Assembly (NCBI GenBank): GCA_964569695.1
Contig: CAZMUA010000015.1
Location: 16,243 to 80,242, forward strand
DNA: 64,000 bases
Reading direction: 5' to 3'
Origin: UBA8106 sp964569695
GTDB lineage: Bacteria > Acidobacteriota > Vicinamibacteria > Vicinamibacterales > UBA823
Shown here: in pieces, positions 1-7,693 of the stretch
Position numbering within the stretch: position 1 is the stretch's first letter
How the letters are laid out: the number at the start of each line of letters is the position of its first letter
Notes under the pieces: generated by a model
Database searches by the model: none
Told to the model about the DNA's origin: nothing
What the model saw: the letters and a program-made list of their open reading frames with translations, nothing else
Made by a program: the position numbers and the translations under genes

Positions 1-275
1 GGTGTAGCAGCAACTTCGAAGAGACGGGTTGAAGCAGCAAGTGTCACTGCGTCTTTAGTCTGTGCGGACAACATTGTTCCAATCAGCACTTGAAACGGAT
101 CGGATGTTTGTTCGTCAGCAAGTTTTTCCATAACAGGTACCCCCATTCGTTCAATGGCACCCGCAAGTATTCGCATGATCCGTGCAACCAGTGCTGGCCT
201 GGGACGGGACGCGGTCGAAGACAAAGAGGCACTTCGATTCTTGAACGAGCTTTGCTTTGATTTCTTCGTCGGCAT
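1..275 (-). CDS. nth: Endonuclease III-like DNA glycosylase, N-terminal part (runs off the window)
   Basis: Only the first 91 codons are inside the window. The minus-strand frame opens with ATG at 275 (or GTG at 278). After a basic 30-residue tail it reads a segment containing DPFQVLIGTMLSAQTKD, the signature N-terminal helix of the HhH-GPD endonuclease III family, which removes oxidised pyrimidines and cuts abasic sites. The catalytic Lys/Asp and the FeS cysteines would lie beyond base 1 and cannot be checked. The start lies about 17 bases after the stop of the upstream dehydrogenase, so the two are probably co-transcribed. No clear Shine-Dalgarno is visible, and a start at the later ATG (176) is possible. 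Confidence 0.85.
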   Translation of the reverse strand, partial: MPTKKSKQSSFKNRSASLSSTASRPRPALVARIMRILAGAIERMGVPVMEKLADEQTSDPFQVLIGTMLSAQTKDAVTLAASTRLFEVAAT

Positions 276-291
276 CACAATTCGTGACGTC

Positions 292-1272
292 TCAGCTATT
301 GATAGGGGTTATTGGCGAATTTCCAGATATTACTTCCATGAGATTCCTAGCTGCTAAGTCAGCCATCGCTGTACGTGTTTCATGGGTGGCACTGCCCAGA
401 TGAGGTGAAAGGACAACATTTGATAGATCTAACAATCCTGAATGCACCATCGGTTCTCGTTCGTAGACGTCGAGTGCTGCACCAGCGATTAGTCCTTCCC
501 GCAGCGCCAAGACTAATGCTTCTTCATCAACCACGGGACCACGCGACGTGTTAATTAAATAAGCGGATGGTTTCATATTAACTAGCGCCTCCCGATCAAT
601 TAAATGATGCGTCTCTGACGTCATAGGCACATGGAGCGACACAACATCGGATGTGGCTAATAGGCGATCGAGTGGCATAACTGACGAATCCTTTAGAGAT
701 TTTGTCAATTGTGACCTATCCGTAATGTCGTTACTTCCCTTCCGGGCTGCAAACACCACCTTCATTCCAAACACTGATGCCCGCGCTGCCACGGCACGCC
801 CGATTCGACCCGCTCCAACAACACCTAACTGTTTTCCAAACAGTTCCATGCCAAGCATAAAGTCGAGGGCCCAGCCTTTCCATACGCCGGATTGTATAAG
901 CCGGTCTCCCTCAACCACGCGTCGAGTAACGTTTAGTATGAGTCCCCAAGTTAGTTCGGCGACTGATTCAGTCAACACCCCAGGGGTATTTGTTACAACA
1001 ATGCCATGTTTCTTGGCTGTCACAATATCGATATTGTCATAACCCACAGCGATATTTGCGATAACGCGAAGTTGCGAACCAGCTTTAATAATTCCTGAAT
1101 CAATCGTATCTGTCACAACACACAGAAGACCGTGTTTATCACGCACTCGATCGAGAAGCTGATCGCGAGAAAGAGCCTTTTGCTCTGCATGATAGTCAAT
1201 CTCTAAGTCGGACTCTAAGCACTGAAGCACAGCTGGCGGAATGCGGTTAGTGACAAGGACGCGAGACTTCAT
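292..1272 (-). CDS. D-2-hydroxyacid dehydrogenase (glyoxylate/hydroxypyruvate reductase type)
   Basis: A 326-residue NAD(P)-dependent oxidoreductase of the D-isomer-specific 2-hydroxyacid dehydrogenase family, which interconverts 2-keto acids and D-2-hydroxyacids in the cytosol. The Rossmann motif GAGRIG is at 153-158. The catalytic triad is visible as Arg244 (NTSRGP), Glu273 (in YEREP) and His291 (SPHLGSA). Length is normal for the family; the exact substrate (glyoxylate, hydroxypyruvate, lactate or similar) cannot be read from sequence. It lies 64 bases after three shell-protein genes and may be the last metabolic gene of the microcompartment operon. It has no evident encapsulation tail, so it could equally work outside the shell. 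The nth start follows closely. Confidence 0.88.
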   Translation of the reverse strand: MKSRVLVTNRIPPAVLQCLESDLEIDYHAEQKALSRDQLLDRVRDKHGLLCVVTDTIDSGIIKAGSQLRVIANIAVGYDNIDIVTAKKHGIVVTNTPGVLTESVAELTWGLILNVTRRVVEGDRLIQSGVWKGWALDFMLGMELFGKQLGVVGAGRIGRAVAARASVFGMKVVFAARKGSNDITDRSQLTKSLKDSSVMPLDRLLATSDVVSLHVPMTSETHHLIDREALVNMKPSAYLINTSRGPVVDEEALVLALREGLIAGAALDVYEREPMVHSGLLDLSNVVLSPHLGSATHETRTAMADLAARNLMEVISGNSPITPINS

Positions 1273-1336
1273 GTATTGATTCTAGCGACAAAACTTCTGT
1301 GGATTTACAACGATGATTAATTTATTGACGAGTGGC

Positions 1337-1603
1337 TTAGGAATTCACCTCATCAACGATCCCAACGATTGCAACATCTACAGGCGCCGTGGGCTGACTG
1401 ATAGCTTGCCCGGCTGCACGACCTTCAGACACAATCAATACCTTTTCACCCACACCAGTTCCAACCGAATCAATAGCGAGTAACGCAACACCTTGCGGTT
1501 GATCATCTGCAGTGATCGGTTGCACAAGTAGAAGCTTCGCGCCAATAAGGGTGCTTTGTTTTTGAGTGGAAACCAACGGGCCAAGAACCCGGGCTAGTTG
1601 CAT
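1337..1603 (-). CDS. EutN/CcmL-type microcompartment vertex protein (third of three)
   Basis: An 88-residue BMC-P domain protein. Such proteins form pentamers that cap the twelve vertices of a polyhedral protein shell. Family marks seen here are the opening beta strand MQLARVLGPLVST, the KLLLVQP strand, the central AIDSVGTGVGE turn and the closing AIVGIVDEV strand. Length matches EutN/CcmL. It is the last of three tandem paralogues (with 1633-1911 and 1911-2180), which share these motifs but differ in loops. The start is ATG at 1603, 29 bases after the previous paralogue ends. Membership of the same shell as the hexameric protein at 2259-2549 is inferred from the operon. Confidence 0.92.
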   Translation of the reverse strand: MQLARVLGPLVSTQKQSTLIGAKLLLVQPITADDQPQGVALLAIDSVGTGVGEKVLIVSEGRAAGQAISQPTAPVDVAIVGIVDEVNS

Positions 1604-1632
1604 AATGTATTGTCGCTATATCTTGTTCCCCA

Positions 1633-1911
1633 TTACCGGGTCGTGTTATCGGTCGACCAGTGATCAACAATACCTACAATATTAAGATCGGTCGGCACCT
1701 GCATCGGGAGGAATGGAAACGAAGCTTCTCGTCCACGCACAACAAATACTTCTTCACCCACGCCAGCGCCAACTGAATCGACAGCGACTAAAGATTGACC
1801 AGTGGCCACACGATCGGGCGTGATTGGTTGAATTAAGAGCAGTTTGTGCCCTATCAACTGCTCATCCTTGCGTGTTGCGACCACGTTTCCGATAACCTTG
1901 GCAAGTTGCAC
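1633..1911 (-). CDS. EutN/CcmL-type microcompartment vertex protein (second of three)
   Basis: A 92-residue BMC-P (EutN/CcmL) shell protein with the same pattern as its neighbours: MQLAKVIGNVVAT at the start, KLLLIQP, AVDSVGAGVGEEV and NIVGIVD near the end. It has a slightly longer loop after the GVGE turn (residues 57-71) and a short polar C-terminal extension. The start codon is GTG at 1911, which overlaps the TAG stop of the upstream paralogue by one base, so the two are probably translationally coupled. The role is a pentameric vertex of the microcompartment. Three different vertex proteins beside one hexamer gene recall planctomycete-type loci. Confidence 0.92.
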   Translation of the reverse strand: MQLAKVIGNVVATRKDEQLIGHKLLLIQPITPDRVATGQSLVAVDSVGAGVGEEVFVVRGREASFPFLPMQVPTDLNIVGIVDHWSTDNTTR

Positions 1912-2180
1912 TATGGTTGAACCTCGACTGTGTCCACAATACCAACGATAGACGCATCAATCGGAGAATCCTTTAAGCCCGTGGCCATTCGCGCTGAGCT
2001 ACCACTAACGATCAAAACCGTTTCTCCAACACCGGCATCAACGGTATCGATTGCCACGAGATACCTACCCTCTTCTTTACCTTTCGGATCGACGGGACGG
2101 GCCAAGAGCAACTTATTACTTACTAGTCGCTCGTCTTTACATGTCGCAACTACAGTGCCAACAATTTTTGCAAGTATCAT
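1911..2180 (-). CDS. EutN/CcmL-type microcompartment vertex protein (first of three)
   Basis: An 89-residue BMC-P shell protein. The visible family marks are MILAKIVGTVVAT, the KLLLARP strand, AIDTVDAGVGETV and SIVGIVDTV. It is the first transcribed of the three tandem vertex-protein genes and follows the hexameric shell gene by 78 bases. Its TAG stop overlaps the GTG start of the next paralogue by one base. The product should be a pentameric cap of the icosahedral shell. Loop sequences differ clearly from the other two, so these are old duplicates and not recent copies. Confidence 0.92.
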   Translation of the reverse strand: MILAKIVGTVVATCKDERLVSNKLLLARPVDPKGKEEGRYLVAIDTVDAGVGETVLIVSGSSARMATGLKDSPIDASIVGIVDTVEVQP

Positions 2181-2258
2181 GATTCCTTTTGTGGTTTTAC
2201 ACTAATTTACATATTCAGCATTACAAGTGAGCCTAACTGCACCCTTCCTTGTGGTTAC

Positions 2259-2549
2259 CTAGGCTTTACCCTTAATTTTTCCGATAGGAAACGAGGCCTC
2301 AAGATTCGCGTGTGGTCGAGCTATGACGTGAACCGACACAAGTTCGCCAACTTTCCGTGCAGCCGCTGCCCCCGCATCAGTAGCGGCCTTCACTGCAGCG
2401 ACGTCACCACGCACAATCGCAGTGACGTATCCCGCACCGATTTTCTCCCAACCGACCAGGGTCACTTTGCTGGCCTTTACCATGGCATCCGCAGCCTCGA
2501 TCATCGAAACGAGCCCTTTGGTTTCGACCATCCCCAATGCTTCACCCAT
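2259..2549 (-). CDS. BMC-domain hexameric shell protein
   Basis: A 96-residue single BMC-domain (BMC-H) protein of the PduA/CcmK/EutM type, the tile that forms the flat facets of bacterial microcompartments. The canonical opening ALGMVETKGL is present. The pore loop KIGAGY (about 37-42) replaces the usual KIGSG-type sequence, and the helix rich in Ala around 53-68 is typical. The C-terminus is short and charged. It sits between the aldolase gene and the three vertex-protein genes on the same strand. Only one hexamer gene is visible here, so further shell proteins, if any, must be encoded elsewhere. Confidence 0.95.
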   Translation of the reverse strand: MGEALGMVETKGLVSMIEAADAMVKASKVTLVGWEKIGAGYVTAIVRGDVAAVKAATDAGAAAARKVGELVSVHVIARPHANLEASFPIGKIKGKA

Positions 2550-2621
2550 GAATTCCTCCCAAGTGCCCTACCAATACGGATTAATTAAGAACCGCAGATA
2601 CCGCAACACAGAACCCTTTTA

Positions 2622-3482
2622 TTAAGAAGGCTTAACCGCCTTAACGGCATCTTCAATGAGAGCCGTAAGCTCACGGTATGTTAAACGAATTTCGCTTTCC
2701 TTGCCTGTCCCATTCGATGTTTTTAAGTTCGTTTCATCTTGCACCAAACGAGCATCTGGAGATGATGGAGCCTGTATTATTTGACAATTCGCATCGTCAG
2801 CTTCCGCGCCATCAGCACAAAATTCTGCTGGCCTCGACGCAACACCGTAACTACCAAACAAACCCTGTAAACGATCTACTTCCTCTCTCGACAACAGGCG
2901 CTCACGTCCCAAAAACCGTGCCACGAGACTAATCCGAGCAAAGTGTTCAATTGTTTCCATTCGGTAATATGCCTTAAACAACTCACTAGCAATCGTAAGA
3001 GCTCCATGATTCGCCAATAACAAACCGTCATATTTTGTGATGTAATCCCGAACAGCGTCGGCCAATTCAGAGGTAGAAGGTGTACCATAATCCGCAATGG
3101 GTATGCTACCGAGTGTCACAACAACTTCGGCCAATACAGCGCGGTCGAGTGGAATACCAGCAACTGCGAATCCCGTAGCTGCAGGCGGATGAGCGTGAAC
3201 CACCGCCTGAATATCCGGTCGATGTTCATAGACTGCTAGATGCATTAAAAGTTCAGAGGATGCATTACGCTCACCAGCGAGCTTATTACCCTTCAGGTCA
3301 GTCGTAACCATCATATCTGGGGTCATAAATCCTTTTGACACACCTGTCGGTGTTGTTAAGAGGCGGTCCTCACCCAGTCGAACGCTGATGTTGCCATCAT
3401 TTGAAGCCACATAGCCACGTTCATAAATACGCCGTCCGACCTCAACGATATTGGCCCGAACTTGCTCTTCCGGTTGCATCAC
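2622..3482 (-). CDS. Class II aldolase (fuculose/rhamnulose-phosphate type) with a C-terminal encapsulation-like tail
   Basis: A 286-residue protein. Residues 1-210 form a class II aldolase/adducin domain with putative catalytic Glu77 (in NASSELLMH) and zinc ligands His96 and His98 (VVHAHPP) and His159 (LLANHGA). Family enzymes cleave L-fuculose-1-phosphate or L-rhamnulose-1-phosphate to DHAP and L-lactaldehyde. Residues about 212-263 are a polar, low-complexity linker. Residues 264-284 (beginning IRLTYRELTALIEDAV) form a short amphipathic helix. A linker plus such a helix is the usual form of an encapsulation peptide that directs enzymes into a microcompartment, which agrees with the shell genes directly downstream. 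The start is GTG 3482 or the adjacent ATG 3479, preceded by AAGGG. Confidence 0.9.
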   Translation of the reverse strand: MMQPEEQVRANIVEVGRRIYERGYVASNDGNISVRLGEDRLLTTPTGVSKGFMTPDMMVTTDLKGNKLAGERNASSELLMHLAVYEHRPDIQAVVHAHPPAATGFAVAGIPLDRAVLAEVVVTLGSIPIADYGTPSTSELADAVRDYITKYDGLLLANHGALTIASELFKAYYRMETIEHFARISLVARFLGRERLLSREEVDRLQGLFGSYGVASRPAEFCADGAEADDANCQIIQAPSSPDARLVQDETNLKTSNGTGKESEIRLTYRELTALIEDAVKAVKPS

Positions 3483-3539
3483 GTAACACCCTTCTTTTAA
3501 GGCGAACTCAGTGGTCGAAATCCGTAAAGATCTTCAGAC

Positions 3540-3788
3540 TTATTGATCTAAATATTTTCGCCGGCACTGATCGGAACAAAAATACTTAACTGTGCCCTCA
3601 CGTTTAATTGTGACGGCTCGTGCTCGAACCACAAACATGCCGCACACAGGATCCTGCACTAAAGAAACACCTTTTGGTTTCGCCACCTTCGATCTACCAG
3701 TTGCACCTTCAATCACGCCAGAGACAAAACGCCAGATCAGGTAAAAGGCAATAATGGGTAAAATAACCCGTAACCAACCAGTCAACAT
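3540..3788 (-). CDS. Membrane-anchored YHS-like small metal-binding protein
   Basis: An 82-residue protein. Residues 4-26 form one transmembrane helix, followed by a basic linker and a YHS-like motif: DPVCGM at 46-51 and YFCSDQC at 69-75. Cys49, Cys71 and Cys75 are probable metal ligands. YHS domains occur alone or in copper/heavy-metal ATPases and phenol hydroxylase relatives. Short forms with an N-terminal helix like this are common but their role is not known. It follows the TPR gene by 35 bases on the same strand and precedes the aldolase, so it may be co-transcribed with either. Function is not assigned. Confidence 0.75.
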   Translation of the reverse strand: MLTGWLRVILPIIAFYLIWRFVSGVIEGATGRSKVAKPKGVSLVQDPVCGMFVVRARAVTIKREGTVKYFCSDQCRRKYLDQ

Positions 3789-3823
3789 TTAGCTCCACTT
3801 TTCCACAGAGAGCAGTACAAATA

Positions 3824-4459
3824 TTACTGCACTCCACCGGGTTGTTTCTCCTCAGACACCAAGGCAGCATCTGGATGCGCTGACTGCAAGCTGGCAAGGG
3901 CCTGTTGGGCAGCACGACCTTCCGGACTGTCTGGCGTAACCTCGATTAATCGCCGCCACACCATCGCCGCACCTTCCAGATCCTGTTGACCAAAGGCTTT
4001 TACGATGCCCATGTTTAACATGGTCTTCGTATGCTCCGGGTCAATCTCCAGTGAGTGCTCAAACTGTGCAATCGCACGATCTGGCTGGTCCGTATAATAG
4101 TAACCCACCCCAAGATCGGTGCTCACATTGACGTTACGCGGGTCTAGTGCGAGCGCCTGCTCGTACCATTCCACCGCTTCCTCAAATTGCTCTGCATCGA
4201 AATACAAATTACCAAGAGTCACTCTCGGTGCAGGATCAGACGAATTTTGTTCAGCTGCCGAAACTAATGTCTGTATCCGTTGCTCATCAACTACACGTGG
4301 CTCTACTGCCGGCTGGTTAACGTTGGGGGTGGCCTGCACACGCGGCTCACCTATATTGGTAGTTTGAAGAGTTACGGACTGCTGACTACCCAGCACCCAA
4401 CCGACAATTAGTCCAAAGCAGGTGCCAGTAATCAAGAAAATGACTGATTCTAACTTCAT
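3824..4459 (-). CDS. Membrane-anchored tetratricopeptide-repeat protein
   Basis: A 211-residue protein with an N-terminal membrane helix (about 5-24) and no clear cleavage site. A spacer rich in Val, Gln and Pro follows, then tandem TPR motifs from about 65 to 200 (for example the segment with EEAVEWYEQALALDPRN and the next with PDRAIAQFEHSLEIDPEH). TPR arrays form scaffolds for protein contacts. The layout resembles the TPR domain of CcmH/CcmI-like or NrfG-like proteins, but no cytochrome maturation genes are nearby, so I give no specific role. It lies downstream of glmM on the same strand with a gap of about 105 bases. Confidence 0.8.
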   Translation of the reverse strand: MKLESVIFLITGTCFGLIVGWVLGSQQSVTLQTTNIGEPRVQATPNVNQPAVEPRVVDEQRIQTLVSAAEQNSSDPAPRVTLGNLYFDAEQFEEAVEWYEQALALDPRNVNVSTDLGVGYYYTDQPDRAIAQFEHSLEIDPEHTKTMLNMGIVKAFGQQDLEGAAMVWRRLIEVTPDSPEGRAAQQALASLQSAHPDAALVSEEKQPGGVQ

Positions 4460-4564
4460 GGTATCTCATTCGGAATGTGTCACGCCAGGTGACCACACCT
4501 GGCAATTATCATCCTATGCACGAACACTCAGATCATAGCAGGACTGTAGAGCTTACTCCCAAAG

Positions 4565-5914
4565 TCATAGAAGACACCTCTTAACGGCACTAGCGATTTC
4601 ATCTGAGTATTCCTGAATCTCAGCCTGATTGCGACCTTCGACCATGATCCGAAGTAATGGCTCAGTGCCGGAATATCGTACAAGAAGACGTCCTTGACCT
4701 GCCAGGCGAAGTTCAACGTCTCGAATCACGGCAGCGATTTCCGGCACGCTTTGCAAATCGGTTTTCCGACGCACCGGAACATTAACAAGAACCTGTGGAT
4801 AAACATCTAAATCGGCCGCCAAATCAGCCAAGTTGCGTCCACTCTCAGCCATTGCACGTAACACCATCATCAGTGTTATCAGGCCGTCTCCAGTCTGAAG
4901 ATATTCAGAAAAAATAATATGTCCGGACTGTTCACCGCCAAGAGCAATACCATGTTTGGTCATTTCTTCCATCACGTATCGATCTCCCACCTGACACCTT
5001 ACAAGATCGACACCCAAACCCTGCAATCCCAGCTCAAGGCCCACATTACTCATCACGGTCGCTACGATCGCATTACCTGGCAACTGTCCAATTTCATTGA
5101 GTCGTTTAGCGCAAATAAAAAGTACGGCGTCACCATCAATGATGCAACCTTGAGCATCGACAAACAGAGCGCGATCGCCATCACCATCAAAAGCCACGCC
5201 GACGTGACATTGATGCTCGACAACAAACTTTGCTAGTGTCGTTGGATGAGTTGAACCACAATCTGTATTAATGTTTTTGCCATTCGGCGCACACCCCGAG
5301 ACTAGAACATCGAAGCCGAAACTTCGTAACAGTTGGGGAGCCAAATCATACATGGCACCATTCGCACAGTCTATTGCTAGCCTTGTCTGTCCAAAGTCAA
5401 ACCCATTCGGCAGCACAAGCCCAACATGGGCGATGTAAGCCTCAAGAAAACTTGTGTCAGTTACGACATTCTCACTATTTTCAATTACTTCGTCGTTAGC
5501 AGACTCGACAAGTTCTTCAAGATCACGCTCCTTGTGTTCAGGTAGTTTCAGACCATCACGCGAAAACACTTTAATCCCGTTGTCTTCATAGAAATTGTGT
5601 GACGCGGATACTACAACTCCTGCATCAAAATCATCGAGCTTCGCTGTTAAGGCCACTGCCGGTGTCGGAGCTACACCCATGCTGACCAATGTTGCACCTT
5701 CACTCGACACACCATGCGCGAATGCAGCTTCGATCCAAAGACCAGACTCTCGAGTATCACGTCCAGACACAATTCTTATCCGCGTTTCCTTGTCTTTGGA
5801 CGCACGCAGCATTCGCACGAGAGCTGCGCCCAAGCGAAAGATCGTTTTCGCATCTAAAGGAAACTTTCCAGCCCTACCTCGAATTCCATCAGTACCAAAT
5901 AGTCGATCTTGCAT
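4565..5914 (-). CDS. glmM: Phosphoglucosamine mutase
   Basis: A 449-residue alpha-D-phosphohexomutase that converts glucosamine-6-phosphate to glucosamine-1-phosphate for UDP-GlcNAc and cell-wall synthesis. The opening LFGTDGIRG, the phosphoserine loop SASHN (Ser105), the metal loop DGDGDR (about 244-249), the sugar-binding GEQSGHI and the phosphate-binding RYSGTEPLLRIM near the C-terminus are all present. Length is normal. It is the last gene of a tilS-ftsH-folP-cdaA-glmM run, lying 100 bases downstream of cdaA. GlmM is a known partner and inhibitor of CdaA in Firmicutes, where cdaA-cdaR-glmM form an operon. Here no cdaR is found between them. Confidence 0.97.
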   Translation of the reverse strand: MQDRLFGTDGIRGRAGKFPLDAKTIFRLGAALVRMLRASKDKETRIRIVSGRDTRESGLWIEAAFAHGVSSEGATLVSMGVAPTPAVALTAKLDDFDAGVVVSASHNFYEDNGIKVFSRDGLKLPEHKERDLEELVESANDEVIENSENVVTDTSFLEAYIAHVGLVLPNGFDFGQTRLAIDCANGAMYDLAPQLLRSFGFDVLVSGCAPNGKNINTDCGSTHPTTLAKFVVEHQCHVGVAFDGDGDRALFVDAQGCIIDGDAVLFICAKRLNEIGQLPGNAIVATVMSNVGLELGLQGLGVDLVRCQVGDRYVMEEMTKHGIALGGEQSGHIIFSEYLQTGDGLITLMMVLRAMAESGRNLADLAADLDVYPQVLVNVPVRRKTDLQSVPEIAAVIRDVELRLAGQGRLLVRYSGTEPLLRIMVEGRNQAEIQEYSDEIASAVKRCLL

Positions 5915-6014
5915 TTCTCTACTTAGCCACGAAAACTATAGCCGTAAACCCTCTTTGATTGGATGACCAATGACTATCGCTTTCACCTCAATCAATAAAA
6001 GTCCTGTAAGACTT

Positions 6015-6689
6015 TCATAGTTCATTTACCCGCCAACTACTCTTTCGCGAAGGGGATTCCCGTCGTGTGAGCACCAGCGACTTAAGCCTAGCGCGCAATT
6101 CGTCGGCACTCAAATCACGTTCAATCTGCCCCGCCAGCGCTAATGAGACTTGGCCAGTCTCCTCAGAAACAATCACTGCGATCGCATCATTTTCTTCAGT
6201 CAAGCCAATAGCGGCTCGGTGCCGCGTTCCGAGATCACGACCGAGATCAGGATTAACCGTTAGAGGTAGAAAACAGGCGGCTGCAGCTAAACGGCCCTCC
6301 CGTATAATCACCGCGCCGTCGTGCAATGGAGAACCGGACTGAAAGATTGTTACGAGTAAATCGTAAGTTAAAGCCGCATCCAGCCGGATACCACTCTCTA
6401 TATAACCCCGTAAGCCCACATCTCGCTCGACAGCCATAATGGCACCACGATGACCGTCGGAGAGCAATGTTGTTGCAACCACAATTTCTTCGATAGTTTC
6501 CTGAGCACTGGTAGTTCTCGTAAAGTAGCGAAAAAACGGTGCTCGCCCAAAACGGATTACCGCACGTCGTACAATAAGCTTCAAAAGCTTATAGAGAACA
6601 AACATGACGACTACGATATCAATCAGATACCACCAGTTCGTTGGAACCCAACTGACAAATTCAGCGAGTCGTTCGATAATGGATACCAT
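6015..6689 (-). CDS. cdaA: Diadenylate cyclase (c-di-AMP synthase), short membrane form
   Basis: A 224-residue protein with a DisA_N (DAC) domain from about 62 to 200. The two active-site motifs are intact: DGA at 124-126 and RHR at 156-158. It makes cyclic di-AMP from two ATP at the membrane. Only one transmembrane helix is visible (about 20-40). In the usual CdaA of about 270 residues three helices precede the DAC domain. Here the first helix runs straight into the RRA-x-x-x-x-GR linker, as if helices 2 and 3 were deleted in frame. The gene is 12 bases after folP and before glmM, and no cdaR-like gene is present. The start is ATG at 6689. Confidence 0.92.
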   Translation of the reverse strand: MVSIIERLAEFVSWVPTNWWYLIDIVVVMFVLYKLLKLIVRRAVIRFGRAPFFRYFTRTTSAQETIEEIVVATTLLSDGHRGAIMAVERDVGLRGYIESGIRLDAALTYDLLVTIFQSGSPLHDGAVIIREGRLAAAACFLPLTVNPDLGRDLGTRHRAAIGLTEENDAIAVIVSEETGQVSLALAGQIERDLSADELRARLKSLVLTRRESPSRKSSWRVNEL

Positions 6690-6701
6690 AGTCTTACGCC
6701 T

Positions 6702-7610
6702 CTATAGTGTCGCCTTGTCACTCAACGAACTGTCATTATTATAAAAACTGTTTCGATGTGAACGCACCTGATCAACAACTCGTACCACATCAACCATTTC
6801 ACGAACCCCATGCACTCTTACAATATGAGCTCCCATCATGACCGCCGCAGCAATCGCTGCAGATGTACCCCACTCTCGTTGCGAAGGTGACTTGCCACCT
6901 AATGTTGATGCCATGAATGACTTCCGTGATGGTCCAACCAAAAGAGGGCGGTCCAGTTTTTGCAGGCGGTCGAGTTGGGCCAAGGCTGCAAAGCTGTGGG
7001 CTTCTTTCTTTGCAAAACCAATACCGGGATCCAAAATAATTGCTTCGCGCGCTACACCCGCTGTTAAAGCACATTGGAGACTCGTTGCTAATTCATTGCC
7101 AATCTCGCGCGCTAGTGACGTATAAGTTGCTTCACGATACATGGCCCGAGAGCGACCTCGGGTGTGTGCAAGAACCAACCCTGCCTTATGTTCCGCCACT
7201 ACCTCCGCAAGACTAGGGTCATGCTCTAGCCCACTAACATCATTGATGAGAGTAGCTCCAAGTTGGATTGCCGATTTCGCCACCTCAGCCTTGTAAGTAT
7301 CCACCGACACCGGAATCTTCACTTTATCAATCACTGCTTCAAGAACCGGCTGAATCCGGCTTAGCTCCTCGCTTGCATCAACCGGCATCGCACCTGGTCT
7401 AGTCGACTCGCCGCCAATGTCAAGTAAATCGGCCCCTTCCGCTTCCATAGCACAGGCCGTTTCTATGGCATGCAAGTGATCAACCCTGCTTCCATCACTC
7501 GCAAAAGAATCTGGTGTTACATTTATGATTCCCATGACATACGTTTGGACGCCCAAGCGGAGCATCCGACCATGAGGAAGAGGTACGTCGTAGATTTTTC
7601 GAGGAACCAC
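6702..7610 (-). CDS. folP: Dihydropteroate synthase
   Basis: A 302-residue TIM-barrel enzyme that joins 4-aminobenzoate to 7,8-dihydropterin pyrophosphate in folate synthesis. The two family signatures are clear: MGIINVTPDSFASDG (about 26-40, pterin-pyrophosphate loop) and DIGGESTRPGA (about 62-72). The C-terminal VHGVREMVD segment also fits. The start is GTG at 7610 with no strong Shine-Dalgarno; an in-frame ATG at 7568 is the main alternative. The ftsH-folP-glmM order matches the conserved arrangement known from Proteobacteria, with cdaA inserted between folP and glmM here. Confidence 0.96.
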   Translation of the reverse strand: MVPRKIYDVPLPHGRMLRLGVQTYVMGIINVTPDSFASDGSRVDHLHAIETACAMEAEGADLLDIGGESTRPGAMPVDASEELSRIQPVLEAVIDKVKIPVSVDTYKAEVAKSAIQLGATLINDVSGLEHDPSLAEVVAEHKAGLVLAHTRGRSRAMYREATYTSLAREIGNELATSLQCALTAGVAREAIILDPGIGFAKKEAHSFAALAQLDRLQKLDRPLLVGPSRKSFMASTLGGKSPSQREWGTSAAIAAAVMMGAHIVRVHGVREMVDVVRVVDQVRSHRNSFYNNDSSLSDKATL

Positions 7611-7693
7611 GATGGCGCGTATTTTCTATCCTAAATTAATCCCGACTCACAAGGTCCGACTCGAAGACCGTCATAACGCGACAGTCGGGTCCA

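Noticed and set aside
1337..2180. Three vertex genes as an artefact of a repeated assembly
   Set aside because: The copies differ clearly in sequence and loop length, so they are separate genes.
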